From an uncultured Pseudoteredinibacter sp. (GTDB lineage: Bacteria > Pseudomonadota > Gammaproteobacteria > Pseudomonadales > Cellvibrionaceae), in contig NZ_CANMYE010000013.1 of assembly GCF_947502065.1 (NCBI RefSeq), forward strand, positions 1 to 64,000: a DNA stretch of 64,000 nucleotides. Reading direction: 5' to 3'. This document shows, in pieces, positions 36,370 through 45,228 of the stretch. A program made the translations under genes and the position numbers. Positions within the stretch are counted from its first letter, which is position 1, and each line of letters opens with the position of its first letter. The notes beneath the pieces are model-generated. The model searched no databases. It was given only the letters and a program-made list of their open reading frames with translations, and had not been told where the DNA came from.

Positions 36370-37023
36370 ATGATGGTTATTTTCGATTGTGATGGTGTAT
36401 TGGTAGATAGTGAAACCATCGCCGCAGAAGTATTTGCGGAACACCTACAGAAGCTAGAGTTAAACGTCAGTGCGCAAGAATGCTTTAATCGTTTTAAGGG
36501 TTACTCGATGAAAAGCTGCATGAAGCAATTGATTGAGATGTTAGGCGGCCCTATCCCCGAGCATTTTTTAGTGTCTATGCAGGAAGACACATTTAATCGA
36601 TTTAAGTCAGAGCTACAGCTTATTGAGGGTGTGGTGCCGGCAATTGACGAAATAGAGCGCTCCGGTTGGCAAACCTGTATTGCCTCAGGTGGCAGCCATG
36701 GAAAAATGAAGGTTACGCTTGGCAAAACCGGCTTGTGGGATCGCTTTGAAGGTCGAATTTACAGTGCGGTAGATGTGGCTAATGGAAAGCCTGCCCCCGA
36801 TATTTTTTTGCATGCCGCACAGCAGCAGGCTGTAGCTGTTGAAGATTGTGTGGTTATCGAAGATTCACAGGCGGGGGTTGAAGCGGCCATCGCGGCTGGG
36901 ATGAGGGTTTTTTTCTTTGACCCGGAAGGTCTTGGTTTGCGCAATCAAAAGCTATTAGAGCTTTCAGGGGTTTATCAGTTTTGCCAAATGGAGCAACTCC
37001 CGCAGTTACTAAAAATGGTCTAA
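36370..37023 (+). CDS. HAD-superfamily hydrolase, beta-phosphoglucomutase-like
   Basis: The 217-residue protein shows HAD motif I (IFDCDGVLVDSE), a helical cap, motif II (CIASGGSH), motif III Lys (NGKPAPDIFLHAA) and motif IV (CVVIEDSQAGVEAA). It groups with the phosphoglycolate phosphatase / beta-phosphoglucomutase branch. Substrate is unknown. The second of two adjacent ATGs is taken as start. It is followed after 29 bases by cysE. Confidence 0.88.
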   Translation: MMVIFDCDGVLVDSETIAAEVFAEHLQKLELNVSAQECFNRFKGYSMKSCMKQLIEMLGGPIPEHFLVSMQEDTFNRFKSELQLIEGVVPAIDEIERSGWQTCIASGGSHGKMKVTLGKTGLWDRFEGRIYSAVDVANGKPAPDIFLHAAQQQAVAVEDCVVIEDSQAGVEAAIAAGMRVFFFDPEGLGLRNQKLLELSGVYQFCQMEQLPQLLKMV

Positions 37024-37052
37024 TCAGCTAATTGGCTGAATATGGTGAAAAA

Positions 37053-37856
37053 ATGACGGCAGAGGCAACCTCCGAAGCCAGCCAGATCTGGTCCCAACTA
37101 CTGTTAGAAGCTCAATCTGCGAGCGAAGCTGAGCCTTGTTTGGCTAGTTACTATCATGGTTCAGTCTTGAATCATCAAGATTTGCCAGCTTCATTAAGTT
37201 TTCACTTGGCGAACAAGTTGGACTCCCATGCGGTACCGGCGATGATGTTGCGGGAGGTAATTTCAGCAGCCTATTGCCAAGAGCCGCAAATGATTTCGGC
37301 CGCGGTTGCTGATATGAAGGCCTACTTTGAGCGCGATCCTGCCTGCGATCAGTATTTAATGCCTTTTCTGTATTACAAAGGCTTCCAGGCTCTGCAATCA
37401 TATCGTGTAGCCAACTATTTGTGGCGAAGTGATCGACGGGCATTGGCGCTGTATTTCCAAAATCAAATATCGCAAGAATTTGGCGTTGATATACATCCTG
37501 CGGCTGCAATTGGCCAGGGTATTATGATCGATCATGCTACTGGCGTTGTGATCGGCGAAACCGCGGTAATTCACAATAATGTTTCTATGTTGCATTCGGT
37601 AACCCTTGGTGGGTCTGGTTGTCAGGGTGGGAAACGCCATCCCACGGTTTGCGAGGGTGTGTTAATCAGCGCAGGTTCAAAAGTCTTAGGTAATATCTGT
37701 ATTGGTAGGCAGGCTAAGATTGGTGCGGGGAGTGTGGTTCTATCTTCTGTAAAGGCCCACACAACAGTTGCCGGTGTGCCCGCTAAACCGGTAGGTGCGT
37801 CATCTGGTCGTCCAGCGCTGGATATGGATCAACAGTTAGATGATTGTTGCGAGTAA
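37053..37856 (+). CDS. cysE: Serine O-acetyltransferase
   Basis: CysE acetylates serine, the first step of cysteine synthesis. The ATG at 37053 (267 aa) is preferred over an upstream TTG. The protein has the N-terminal helical domain (CLASYYHGSVLNH), then left-handed beta-helix hexapeptide repeats (DIHPAAAIGQGIMIDHATGVVIGE in part) and the C-terminal VAGVPAKPVG and DMDQ tail, which mediates inhibition by cysteine and cysteine synthase binding in the family. Confidence 0.93.
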   Translation: MTAEATSEASQIWSQLLLEAQSASEAEPCLASYYHGSVLNHQDLPASLSFHLANKLDSHAVPAMMLREVISAAYCQEPQMISAAVADMKAYFERDPACDQYLMPFLYYKGFQALQSYRVANYLWRSDRRALALYFQNQISQEFGVDIHPAAAIGQGIMIDHATGVVIGETAVIHNNVSMLHSVTLGGSGCQGGKRHPTVCEGVLISAGSKVLGNICIGRQAKIGAGSVVLSSVKAHTTVAGVPAKPVGASSGRPALDMDQQLDDCCE

Positions 37857-37930
37857 TGCTAGAAGGGTCTAGCTTTAATAAAAGACATTATGTCGCATAA
37901 GGATAATAAGGGTTAAGCCCTAGGGTGTTT

Positions 37931-38692
37931 ATGTCAAACGAACGATACAACTTAGTTTTTCGTGGAGATATTGTGCTGGGGCACAATATCTCGGATGTTA
38001 AGTTGCGTCTCGGTAAGCTTTTTAAGGTGAACGATGCTCAACTTGAGCGCTTGTTCTCTGGTAGGCCTGTAGTGATCAAGAAAAACCTCCCAAAGCTTGA
38101 GGCTGATCGCTATACAGAAGCTCTGCAGCAAGCTGGTGCGCAAGTAGAGGTTCAGGAGCTTAGCAAAACTCCACCCACCCCTATTAATTCGGCTCATGAT
38201 AAGAAGTCGTCCAATAAACCGAGTTTGGCGCAAAGGCTCGCTGAACAGAACCGTGGAGCTGGCTTGCAAGAGCCTAGCGGCACTTTAGCTTTCGCTCCAA
38301 AGGTACAGGCTCGGCAAGAGACCGCCTTGGAGGAAGGCTTGGTATTGGCCCCTGTTGGTAGTGATTTGCTTGCGGATCGGTATCGCGAAGATGATGTGGT
38401 GGTGGAGATACATCCAGTTGAGGCTGATTTGAGACCTATGCAAGGTAATCTTTTAGATCAGGGTGAGATTCAGCAGCAGGTTCCGCCTATCGGTATTGAT
38501 TTAAGTGGTATTAGTTTGGCGGAAGCTGGTGAGGACTTGCTTGATGAGTCGGAGCGCCCTTTGCCGGTGCCGGAAATGGAAGCCCCTGCCGATATTGAGT
38601 TGGCCCCTGTTGGTGAAAACTTGGCAGAGCAAAAAGAGGAATCGGCGCCATTGAATTTTGATTTGTCAGCTATTCAATTGGCTGAGCGCTAG
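37931..38692 (+). CDS. Conserved protein with an N-terminal folded domain and repeat tail, function unknown
   Basis: Starting at ATG 37931 (253 aa), the first 75 residues form a compact alpha/beta domain (YNLVFRGDIVLGHNISDVK, ERLFSGRPVVIKKNL, YTEALQQAGAQVEV). The rest is acidic and probably disordered, with short motifs repeated: APVGSDLL and APVGENLA, and DLSGISLAE and DLSAIQLAE. I do not recognise a named family. No signal peptide or membrane span is visible. Confidence 0.6.
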   Translation: MSNERYNLVFRGDIVLGHNISDVKLRLGKLFKVNDAQLERLFSGRPVVIKKNLPKLEADRYTEALQQAGAQVEVQELSKTPPTPINSAHDKKSSNKPSLAQRLAEQNRGAGLQEPSGTLAFAPKVQARQETALEEGLVLAPVGSDLLADRYREDDVVVEIHPVEADLRPMQGNLLDQGEIQQQVPPIGIDLSGISLAEAGEDLLDESERPLPVPEMEAPADIELAPVGENLAEQKEESAPLNFDLSAIQLAER

Positions 38693-38733
38693 CTAGAGGG
38701 TTAGCCCCAATTGTTTAGCTTGTGAATACCCAT

Positions 38734-38764
38734 AAAAAAAGGCCATCCTAGGATGGCCTTTTTT
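38734..38764. terminator. Bidirectional intrinsic terminator
   Basis: Seven A, GGCCATCC-TA-GGATGGCC, then six T. It ends the plus-strand gene stopping at 38692 and, on the minus strand, the tRNA-Asn transcript. Confidence 0.9.
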
Positions 38765-38784
38765 GTTGCCCGATTGGGCTTGTA

Positions 38785-38859
38785 TGGCTCCGGCACCTGG
38801 GATCGAACCAGGGACCAATAGATTAACAGTCTACTGCTCTACCGCTGAGCTATGCCGGA
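38785..38859 (-). tRNA. tRNA-Asn (anticodon GTT)
   Basis: The 75-base minus-strand cloverleaf (acceptor TCCGGCA/TGCCGGA, encoded CCA) has anticodon GTT. GCGCGCC upstream resembles the GC-rich discriminator of stable-RNA promoters, with TAATAT as a possible -10. It is a single gene ending at the shared terminator at 38734-38764. Confidence 0.96.
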
Positions 38860-39017
38860 TTTACGTCTGTCTTCGTTGACAGCGGCGCGCATATTACCAC
38901 AATGATGGCTTTTGAAAAGCTTTTTTTTTCAATTCCGTGATTTTTTTTCAAGGCCGCCGATTGTTTGTACAAGATGGGCGGCTTTGATACTAAGTCACTG
39001 AGTCAAAAGCAAAAAAC

Positions 39018-39554
39018 TTACTTTTCTTGGGCCAAGTGGCGCTCGCGTGAATCCATGATTTCCTTGCGAGCGGCGTCCGCATCGGCCCAGCCGTCCACTT
39101 TAACCCACTTCTCAGGCTCAAGCGCTTTGTAGTTTTCAAAGTAATGCTCAATCTGCTTGATTAGCAGTTCTGGAAGGTCACCAATTTCGTTTACATCTTC
39201 GTATAGCTTGGTCAACTTGCTATGGGGTACAGCTAATAACTTAGCATCTGGACCAGACTCGTCAGTCATGTTGAGTACGCCAATAGGGCGGCTACGGATG
39301 ACAGCGCCAGGCATTACTGGGTAAGGGCTTACTACTAGTACGTCCAGCGGATCGCCATCTTCAGAGAGGGTGGCAGGAATGTAGCCGTAGTTGGCAGGGT
39401 AAAACATTGGGGTTGCAACAAAGCGGTCGACAAAGACGGCGTCGGCGTCTTTTTCAATTTCGTATTTAATAGGGTCTGCGTTAGCAGGGATCTCAATGAC
39501 TACATTGATGTCGTTAGGCAAATCATTGCCAGCTGGGATCTTGTCGAAGCTCAT
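39018..39554 (-). CDS. ppa: Inorganic pyrophosphatase, family I
   Basis: Ppa hydrolyses pyrophosphate and drives biosynthetic reactions. The 178-residue protein shows [15 protein letters not shown], the active-site block [10 protein letters not shown] and the later [10 protein letters not shown]. Length fits bacterial hexameric enzymes. A PPi-using phosphofructokinase gene lies about 930 bases away, drawing on the same PPi pool. Confidence 0.96.
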   Translation of the reverse strand: MSFDKIPAGNDLPNDINVVIEIPANADPIKYEIEKDADAVFVDRFVATPMFYPANYGYIPATLSEDGDPLDVLVVSPYPVMPGAVIRSRPIGVLNMTDESGPDAKLLAVPHSKLTKLYEDVNEIGDLPELLIKQIEHYFENYKALEPEKWVKVDGWADADAARKEIMDSRERHLAQEK

Positions 39555-39797
39555 GATGCTACTCTACTGGTTGGTTTGGCCCCAATGGTTGGAGCATAAA
39601 TAAGTTGGTGGCGAATTATATACGTCCAGCGCGGGCTGTGGCTATATAGATTAAGGTTTAATCACAGGGGGGGAATTTACTTGCCAAGCCTAAGGCAATA
39701 CAAACATGTGAGAATTTTTGGATAACATTATTGGTCGAAAGGGGTACATTGCCGCCTAGATCATTATATTACGGGGCTCAATGAGGTAGGGGTAGAT

Positions 39798-40442
39798 ATG
39801 TTCAGTAAGCGAAATCCAATTGCGAATTTATCGGCGTGGCTAATAGCTATGGGTGCCACTTTGGCAGCACTAAGTAGCTCAGCAGCGGAGTTGTCGTCGG
39901 CAACATTTGCCGGTGGCTGTTTTTGGTGTATGGAAAAGCCCTTCGATGAAATTGAAGGGGTTCATAGTACGGTCTCAGGTTATATAGGTGGCCATAAGCA
40001 CAAACCCAGTTATCGTGAAGTTTCAGCGGGCACAACCGGTCATACCGAAGCGGTAGAAATTAAGTTTGACCCGCAAAAGGTCAGCTTTGAGGAGTTATTG
40101 GCAGTATTTTGGCGTAATGTGGATCCTTTTGATGGCAGAGGGCAGTTTTGCGACAAGGGTAGTCAATATCGCCCGGGTATTTTCTTTCACAGCGAGCAGC
40201 AAAAAGCAAAGGCAGAGCAAAGCCTTGCCAAACTGCAGTCAGGAGAGTTGAAGACTGCTTTGGCAAACGGTGAGAAAATCGTTGTTGAAATCACCAAAGC
40301 CAGCCCTTTTTACGCAGCTGAAGATTATCACCAAGACTATTATCAAAGGAACCCGGTGCGCTATAACTACTATCGCTACCGCTGTGGTCGAGATGCACGT
40401 TTAGAGGCCGTTTGGGGGCCAGCGCAAAAGACTAAGAAATAA
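39798..40442 (+). CDS. msrA: Exported peptide methionine sulfoxide reductase MsrA
   Basis: MsrA reduces methionine-S-sulfoxide in oxidised proteins. The 214-residue protein has a signal peptide (cleavage near SAA, residue 30) before the catalytic motif GGCFWCMEKPF; YHQDYY and a C-terminal RCGRDARLE complete the domain. The resolving cysteine position is less clear. The signal suggests repair of envelope proteins. Confidence 0.92.
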   Translation: MFSKRNPIANLSAWLIAMGATLAALSSSAAELSSATFAGGCFWCMEKPFDEIEGVHSTVSGYIGGHKHKPSYREVSAGTTGHTEAVEIKFDPQKVSFEELLAVFWRNVDPFDGRGQFCDKGSQYRPGIFFHSEQQKAKAEQSLAKLQSGELKTALANGEKIVVEITKASPFYAAEDYHQDYYQRNPVRYNYYRYRCGRDARLEAVWGPAQKTKK

Positions 40443-40471
40443 AAAAGGCGGCCAAGTGGCCGCCTTTTTTT
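40441..40471. terminator. Bidirectional terminator between msrA and the phosphofructokinase gene
   Basis: Six A, GGCGGCC-AAGT-GGCCGCC, then seven T. It overlaps the msrA stop and lies 15 bases beyond the convergent phosphofructokinase stop, serving both. Confidence 0.92.
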
Positions 40472-40486
40472 ATTGTTGCTTAAGGT

Positions 40487-41746
40487 TTAAACCTTAAATT
40501 TTTTCTTAAGCTTCTTGTCTACCATGACTTTTTTCAGCTTGGCGTACTGAGGCAAGCCGTTTTTGAATGGTGGCAAGTCTTCGCCCTGAATCAGCGGTAA
40601 CAGGTAATCACGTCCTGCTTCGCTGATACCAAAGCCATCTTTACTGATGTAGTTGCGAGGCATCATTTTCTCAACATTAGCTACTTGATCTAATGGTGCT
40701 TCACCAATGCTCCACTTATATTTTTTGCCTTTGCCGCGAATAATGGCTGGCATAACGGCGTTCTTGCCAGCTAAAGCCATTTCTACAGCGGCCTGGCCTA
40801 CGGCATAAGCCTGTTCAACGTCAGTGCCAGAAGCAATATGACGAGCAGCGCGCTGCAAATAGTCAGCCAGTGCCCAGTGATATTTGTAACCAAGTTCTTC
40901 TTTAACCATATTGGCAAGAGTCGGTGCCACGCCGCCTAACTGCTTGTGGCCAAATGCATCAGTTGTGCCAGCATCTGCTAAGAAAGTGCCGTCTTTGTAC
41001 TGCGCTCCTTCAGAAGCAACAATTGCGCAGAAGCCAAATTTCTTAACGCACTGTTTTACTTTCTTTAAAAACTTCTCTTTGTTGAACGCAATTTCCGGGA
41101 ACAAGATAATGTGTGGGGCGTCGCCTTCTTCATCGGCGGCAAGACCACCGGCAGCAGCAATCCAACCTGCATGGCGGCCCATAACTTCCATGATGAACAC
41201 TTTGGTAGAGCTTTCGCACATAGAGGCGACATCTAGGCCTGCTTCTTTGATCGATACTGAAACGTATTTTGCAACAGAGCCGAAGCCTGGGCTGTTATCG
41301 GTAATCGGCAGGTCATTGTCCACTGTTTTAGGTACATGAATAGCCTGAATTGGATAGCCCATGGTTTTTGAAAGTTGGGAAATTTTTAAGCAAGTATCGG
41401 CTGAGTCGCCACCGCCGTTATAGAAAAAATATCCAATATTATGAGCCTTGAATACTTCGATTAGGCGTTCATACTCCGCGCGGTTTTCTTCCACGCTTTT
41501 AAGTTTGTAGCGGCAAGATCCAAAGGCACCTGAAGGGGTGTGGCGCAAGGCTGCGATAGTTTTTGCACTTTCTTTGCTGGTATCGATCAGCTCTTCTCGC
41601 AGGGCTCCAATAATTCCATTATGTCCTGCGTACACCTTTCCTATTTGTTTGCTGGCGCGGGCAGTTTCGATAACCCCGCAGGCACTGGCGTTGATGACAG
41701 CGGTTACACCGCCAGATTGGGCATAAAAGGCATTCTTTTTAGCCAT
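40487..41746 (-). CDS. pfp: Pyrophosphate-type 6-phosphofructokinase
   Basis: The 419-residue enzyme converts fructose-6-phosphate to the 1,6-bisphosphate. The nucleotide-site motif reads GGGDSADT, with Asp where ATP-dependent enzymes have Gly, indicating PPi rather than ATP as donor; PKTVDNDLP and MGRHAGW follow. The reaction is reversible, so one enzyme can serve glycolysis and gluconeogenesis. Its basic C-terminal tail (KLKKVMVDKKLKKKFKV) is unusually lysine-rich. Confidence 0.88.
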   Translation of the reverse strand: MAKKNAFYAQSGGVTAVINASACGVIETARASKQIGKVYAGHNGIIGALREELIDTSKESAKTIAALRHTPSGAFGSCRYKLKSVEENRAEYERLIEVFKAHNIGYFFYNGGGDSADTCLKISQLSKTMGYPIQAIHVPKTVDNDLPITDNSPGFGSVAKYVSVSIKEAGLDVASMCESSTKVFIMEVMGRHAGWIAAAGGLAADEEGDAPHIILFPEIAFNKEKFLKKVKQCVKKFGFCAIVASEGAQYKDGTFLADAGTTDAFGHKQLGGVAPTLANMVKEELGYKYHWALADYLQRAARHIASGTDVEQAYAVGQAAVEMALAGKNAVMPAIIRGKGKKYKWSIGEAPLDQVANVEKMMPRNYISKDGFGISEAGRDYLLPLIQGEDLPPFKNGLPQYAKLKKVMVDKKLKKKFKV

Positions 41747-41932
41747 TAGCTTCTCTCAGACTCGTTTTTAGTGAAAAATATGGAGCAGATACATCGTCCT
41801 GTGGAACTGGCAGGCCAGTCAGCGTGCTCAGTGGCGCGCATCATACTGTAAACTGATCACAATTGCATCGATTTAGGCTGTCTATTCTAGGCCTTTCGGT
41901 ACCCCCTTTGGGGGACATGCTATGAGGAATTT

Positions 41933-43291
41933 ATGCACATTCATTTTTTAGGAATCTGTGGCACCTTTATGGGGAGTTTGGCGCAGCTAGCTAAGGCACT
42001 TGGCCATCAGGTAAGCGGCAGTGATGCCAATGTTTACCCCCCAATGAGTACACAGTTAGAGCAGGCTGGCATCACTTTGCATGAAGGCTACGACAGTGAT
42101 GTTTTAAACCCTGCACCAGATTTGGTGATTATTGGTAATGCCATGTCGCGTGGGAATCCAGCTGTGGAATATGTCTTAGATAAACGCTTGCCATACTGCT
42201 CAGGGCCAGAGTGGTTATGTAATCATGTGTTGCAGAGTCGTTGGGTGTTGGCGGTTTCAGGTACCCATGGAAAAACGACCACCAGCTCAATGTTGGCTTG
42301 GATTCTAGAGTTTGCCGGCATGTCACCTGGCTTTCTGATTGGCGGAGTGCCTGCTAATTTCCCCGTGTCAGCGCGATTGGGTGGGTCAGACTTCTTTGTT
42401 ATTGAGGCTGATGAATACGACAGTGCATTTTTTGATAAGCGATCTAAGTTTGTGCACTACCGCCCTCAGACATTAGTGATTAATAACTTAGAGTTTGATC
42501 ATGCGGATATCTTTGATTCATTGGAAGATATTCAAAAGCAGTTTCATCATGTGGTTAGAACAGTGCCGAGTGTGGGGCAGGTCATATATCCATCCGATGT
42601 ACCGGCAGTGGAAGAGGTGTTGGGTATGGGCTGCTGGAGCGAGACACAATCGCTTGGGGGCGACTGGAAGCTGTTAGCCTGCAATGCCGATGGCAGTCAG
42701 TTTACCCTGCAAGACCCACAAGGACAGCAAGCTGTAGTTGAGTGGGGCTTAAACGGTCAGCACAATGTGGCCAATGCGATGGCGGCCATCGCGGCCGCTC
42801 GACATGTTGGCGTTGAGCTCGGGCATGCTGCTGAAGCCTTAGGGCAATTTGCTGGCGTCAAGCGACGTTTGGAAAATCTGGGTGAGGTGGCCGGTATAAC
42901 GGTGTACGATGATTTTGCCCATCACCCAACCGCCATTGCTACAACTCTGGAGGGGCTACGGAATAAGTTGGGAGGCAAGCGTATTGTAGCTGTTTTGGAG
43001 CCCCGCTCTAACACCATGAAGCTTGGAGTGCACAAGGAGACTCTCTTTCAGTCTTGCATAAAAGCAGATCAAGTATTTTGCCTGCAGCCTCCAGGCATGG
43101 ATTGGCGCTTAGAGGATTATGCAAGCTCTGTCGCAGACTCCCTGTTTGTGGCTGACAGCATCGATCATTTGTTGCAGCAGCTATTGTCATCGCTAAAGCG
43201 CGGTGATCATGTGGTGCTTATGAGTAATGGTGGCTTTGGTGGTCTACATCAGCGCCTGCTAAATGCCTTGAAGGAAAGAGGGGTGGGCTAA
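41933..43291 (+). CDS. mpl: UDP-MurNAc:L-Ala-gamma-D-Glu-meso-DAP ligase
   Basis: Mpl reattaches recycled murein tripeptide to UDP-MurNAc. The 452-residue Mur-ligase has MHIHFLGICGTFMGSLA, the P-loop AVSGTHGKTTTSSM and the ADEYDSAFFDKRSKF block specific to Mpl, plus a C-terminal ligase domain. Its stop TAA overlaps the ubiX ATG by one base, so the two genes are coupled. Confidence 0.94.
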   Translation: MHIHFLGICGTFMGSLAQLAKALGHQVSGSDANVYPPMSTQLEQAGITLHEGYDSDVLNPAPDLVIIGNAMSRGNPAVEYVLDKRLPYCSGPEWLCNHVLQSRWVLAVSGTHGKTTTSSMLAWILEFAGMSPGFLIGGVPANFPVSARLGGSDFFVIEADEYDSAFFDKRSKFVHYRPQTLVINNLEFDHADIFDSLEDIQKQFHHVVRTVPSVGQVIYPSDVPAVEEVLGMGCWSETQSLGGDWKLLACNADGSQFTLQDPQGQQAVVEWGLNGQHNVANAMAAIAAARHVGVELGHAAEALGQFAGVKRRLENLGEVAGITVYDDFAHHPTAIATTLEGLRNKLGGKRIVAVLEPRSNTMKLGVHKETLFQSCIKADQVFCLQPPGMDWRLEDYASSVADSLFVADSIDHLLQQLLSSLKRGDHVVLMSNGGFGGLHQRLLNALKERGVG

Positions 43292-43890
43292 TGCAAACAA
43301 TCAGTCTGGCAATAACCGGTGGCTCTGGAGTGCAATATTCATTGCGTTTACTGCAGTGCCTTTTGGCCGCGAATTGTCGTGTTAATTTGATGGTGTCACG
43401 AGCCGCAGCTGTTGTTATCAACACTGAGACAGAATTCCAATTGCCTGAAGATGAATCGCTTTGGGGGCCGTGGTTTTGTCAGCATTATCAAGTAGACGCC
43501 GAACAGTTGCGTTACTACAGTCGAGAGGATTGGTTCTCACCGGTGGCCTCAGGTTCAAGCCATTGCGCGCCGCTGGTAATCTGTCCGGCGAGTGGAGGAA
43601 CCTTATCGGCTATTGCCTGCGGAGCAAGCAACAATCTTATTGAGCGGGCAGCTGATGTAGTGCTGAAAGAACGTAAGCCGCTGTTGTTGGTGCCCAGGGA
43701 GATGCCGTATTCGGCTATCCACCTCGAAAACATGTTGAAGCTCACTCAGCTTGGCGCCATTGTGATGCCGGCGAGCCCAGGCTTCTATCACAACCCCAAT
43801 TCAATTGAAGATTTGATTGATTTTGTGGTTGCGCGAATTCTGGATCAACTGGGTATCGAGCAAAGCATTATGCCGCGTTGGGGAGAGTAA
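43291..43890 (+). CDS. ubiX: Flavin prenyltransferase UbiX
   Basis: UbiX makes prenylated FMN, the cofactor for UbiD-type decarboxylases in ubiquinone synthesis. The 199-residue protein has the Rossmann start ITGGSGVQYSLRLL, the flavin loop VASGSSHCAPLVICPASGGT and PREMPYSAIHLENM. It directly follows mpl, a pairing also seen in Pseudomonas. Confidence 0.94.
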   Translation: MQTISLAITGGSGVQYSLRLLQCLLAANCRVNLMVSRAAAVVINTETEFQLPEDESLWGPWFCQHYQVDAEQLRYYSREDWFSPVASGSSHCAPLVICPASGGTLSAIACGASNNLIERAADVVLKERKPLLLVPREMPYSAIHLENMLKLTQLGAIVMPASPGFYHNPNSIEDLIDFVVARILDQLGIEQSIMPRWGE

Positions 43891-43916
43891 TAGAGCCTAT
43901 TGGCGATGCTAGGCCT

Positions 43917-44873
43917 TTAGGCTAAAACATTTTGTTCTCGACCAGCTAAAAAGCTCTCCAGGTTGGCAGCCATTATGTTTAGTAGTCTTTGCCTGGCTTC
44001 TCGGCTGCCCCATGCAGAATGAGGGCTTAGCAATAAATTTTGATCATTCAAATGCAGTAATGGGTGGTCGGCTGGGGGAGGTTCCTGGCTGAGGGTATCT
44101 AGTGCTGCACCAGCAACTTGATTGGATTCTAGCGCATCTTGTAATGCCGCTTCATCGATGAGCCCACCGCGTGATACATTGATTAGCAGTGCGCTGTTTT
44201 TCATGACTGCTAGCTCGGCTTTGCTAATCAGCGACACAGTATCTTCATTGAGCGGGCAGTGCAGGCTGATAACGTCGCTTTGTTCCAATAGCTTATTAAA
44301 GTCTACTCGCGGCGGTTGCGCGGCTTCTCCTTTGCGCGCGGCAATTAATATCTGCATACCAAAGGCTTTGCCTATGTCAGCAACAGCTTTGCCAATACTG
44401 CCATGCCCAATAATCCCCAGTGTTTTACCACTGAGCTCGGTAATTGGAAAATCCAGCATGCAAAAAAAAGGGCTTTGGCTCCAATGGCCTTCGCGGCAAG
44501 CCTGATGGTAGCGATTCAACTGAGTGGCTAGATTGAGAATCATCGCCCAGCAGTGTTGTGCGACGCTAGCGGTCCCGTAGCCTGCCACATTGCATACTCT
44601 TACGCCGTGCTTTTTGGCGGCCTTAAGGTCTACGTTATTACTGCCTGTGGCGGCAATTAAAATGAGTTTTAATTGGGGGCAGGCTGAAATTAACTCTTCA
44701 TCAAGAAGCACCTTGTTGCTGACAATTAGTTCTGCATTTTGACAGCGAGTTAGTCGCTCTTTCATGTTCGTGGTGCCGTGTATCTCCCAATGCTCTACTT
44801 GGTCGAGTAGTGGGCTCAGGTCGAGGTCTTTTGGGCCTAGACTATCGGCATCGAGAATTACAGCATTGTGCAT
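43917..44873 (-). CDS. D-2-hydroxyacid dehydrogenase (hydroxypyruvate reductase type)
   Basis: The ATG at 44873 (318 aa) is preferred; a longer frame begins with unrelated sequence. The protein shows the NAD-binding GHGSIGKAVA, catalytic Arg in NVSRGGLIDE, and His in SPHSAW. It most resembles glycerate dehydrogenase/hydroxypyruvate reductase. A perfect palindrome lies about 60 bases upstream of the start. Confidence 0.88.
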   Translation of the reverse strand: MHNAVILDADSLGPKDLDLSPLLDQVEHWEIHGTTNMKERLTRCQNAELIVSNKVLLDEELISACPQLKLILIAATGSNNVDLKAAKKHGVRVCNVAGYGTASVAQHCWAMILNLATQLNRYHQACREGHWSQSPFFCMLDFPITELSGKTLGIIGHGSIGKAVADIGKAFGMQILIAARKGEAAQPPRVDFNKLLEQSDVISLHCPLNEDTVSLISKAELAVMKNSALLINVSRGGLIDEAALQDALESNQVAGAALDTLSQEPPPADHPLLHLNDQNLLLSPHSAWGSREARQRLLNIMAANLESFLAGREQNVLA

Positions 44874-45228
44874 AAAAATTGACCTGTCTTTAGGTGTTGG
44901 CTTGCGCTGTGGAACCATTCAGCAATGTGGGGCTCAATGATTGAGCCTCTTGGAATAGTAATAAGCGGCTGAGGGTGTAAATGCTAGGCTTGGCTGGGCT
45001 ATTAAATCAAGGGTTCTTGTGTGGTCGCTCAGAGTAAGCTCCTGTAATCGTCGTAAGCTCAGCTCTAAGTTACTGTTTTCACAGGTGTAAAGTTCGGTGA
45101 ATTTCTGTCTTTTTCAGGCTATTAGCGCCTCAATAGGATATTATTCGGCTTTTATTGCAATCTAGCCCCAGCGGCTGTAACAATTTAGCCCCCGCGGCGG
45201 AGGGGGAATTCGGAGTATAAGGTCTATC
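44874..45228. other. Divergent intergenic region (355 bases)
   Basis: It carries both promoters of the divergent genes. The only clear elements are a perfect palindrome GGCTCAAT-G-ATTGAGCC (44931-44947), close to the dehydrogenase gene, and a direct repeat TAGCCCC(C/A)GCGGC near 45163 and 45188, just before the transporter gene. No gene is evident. Confidence 0.5.
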
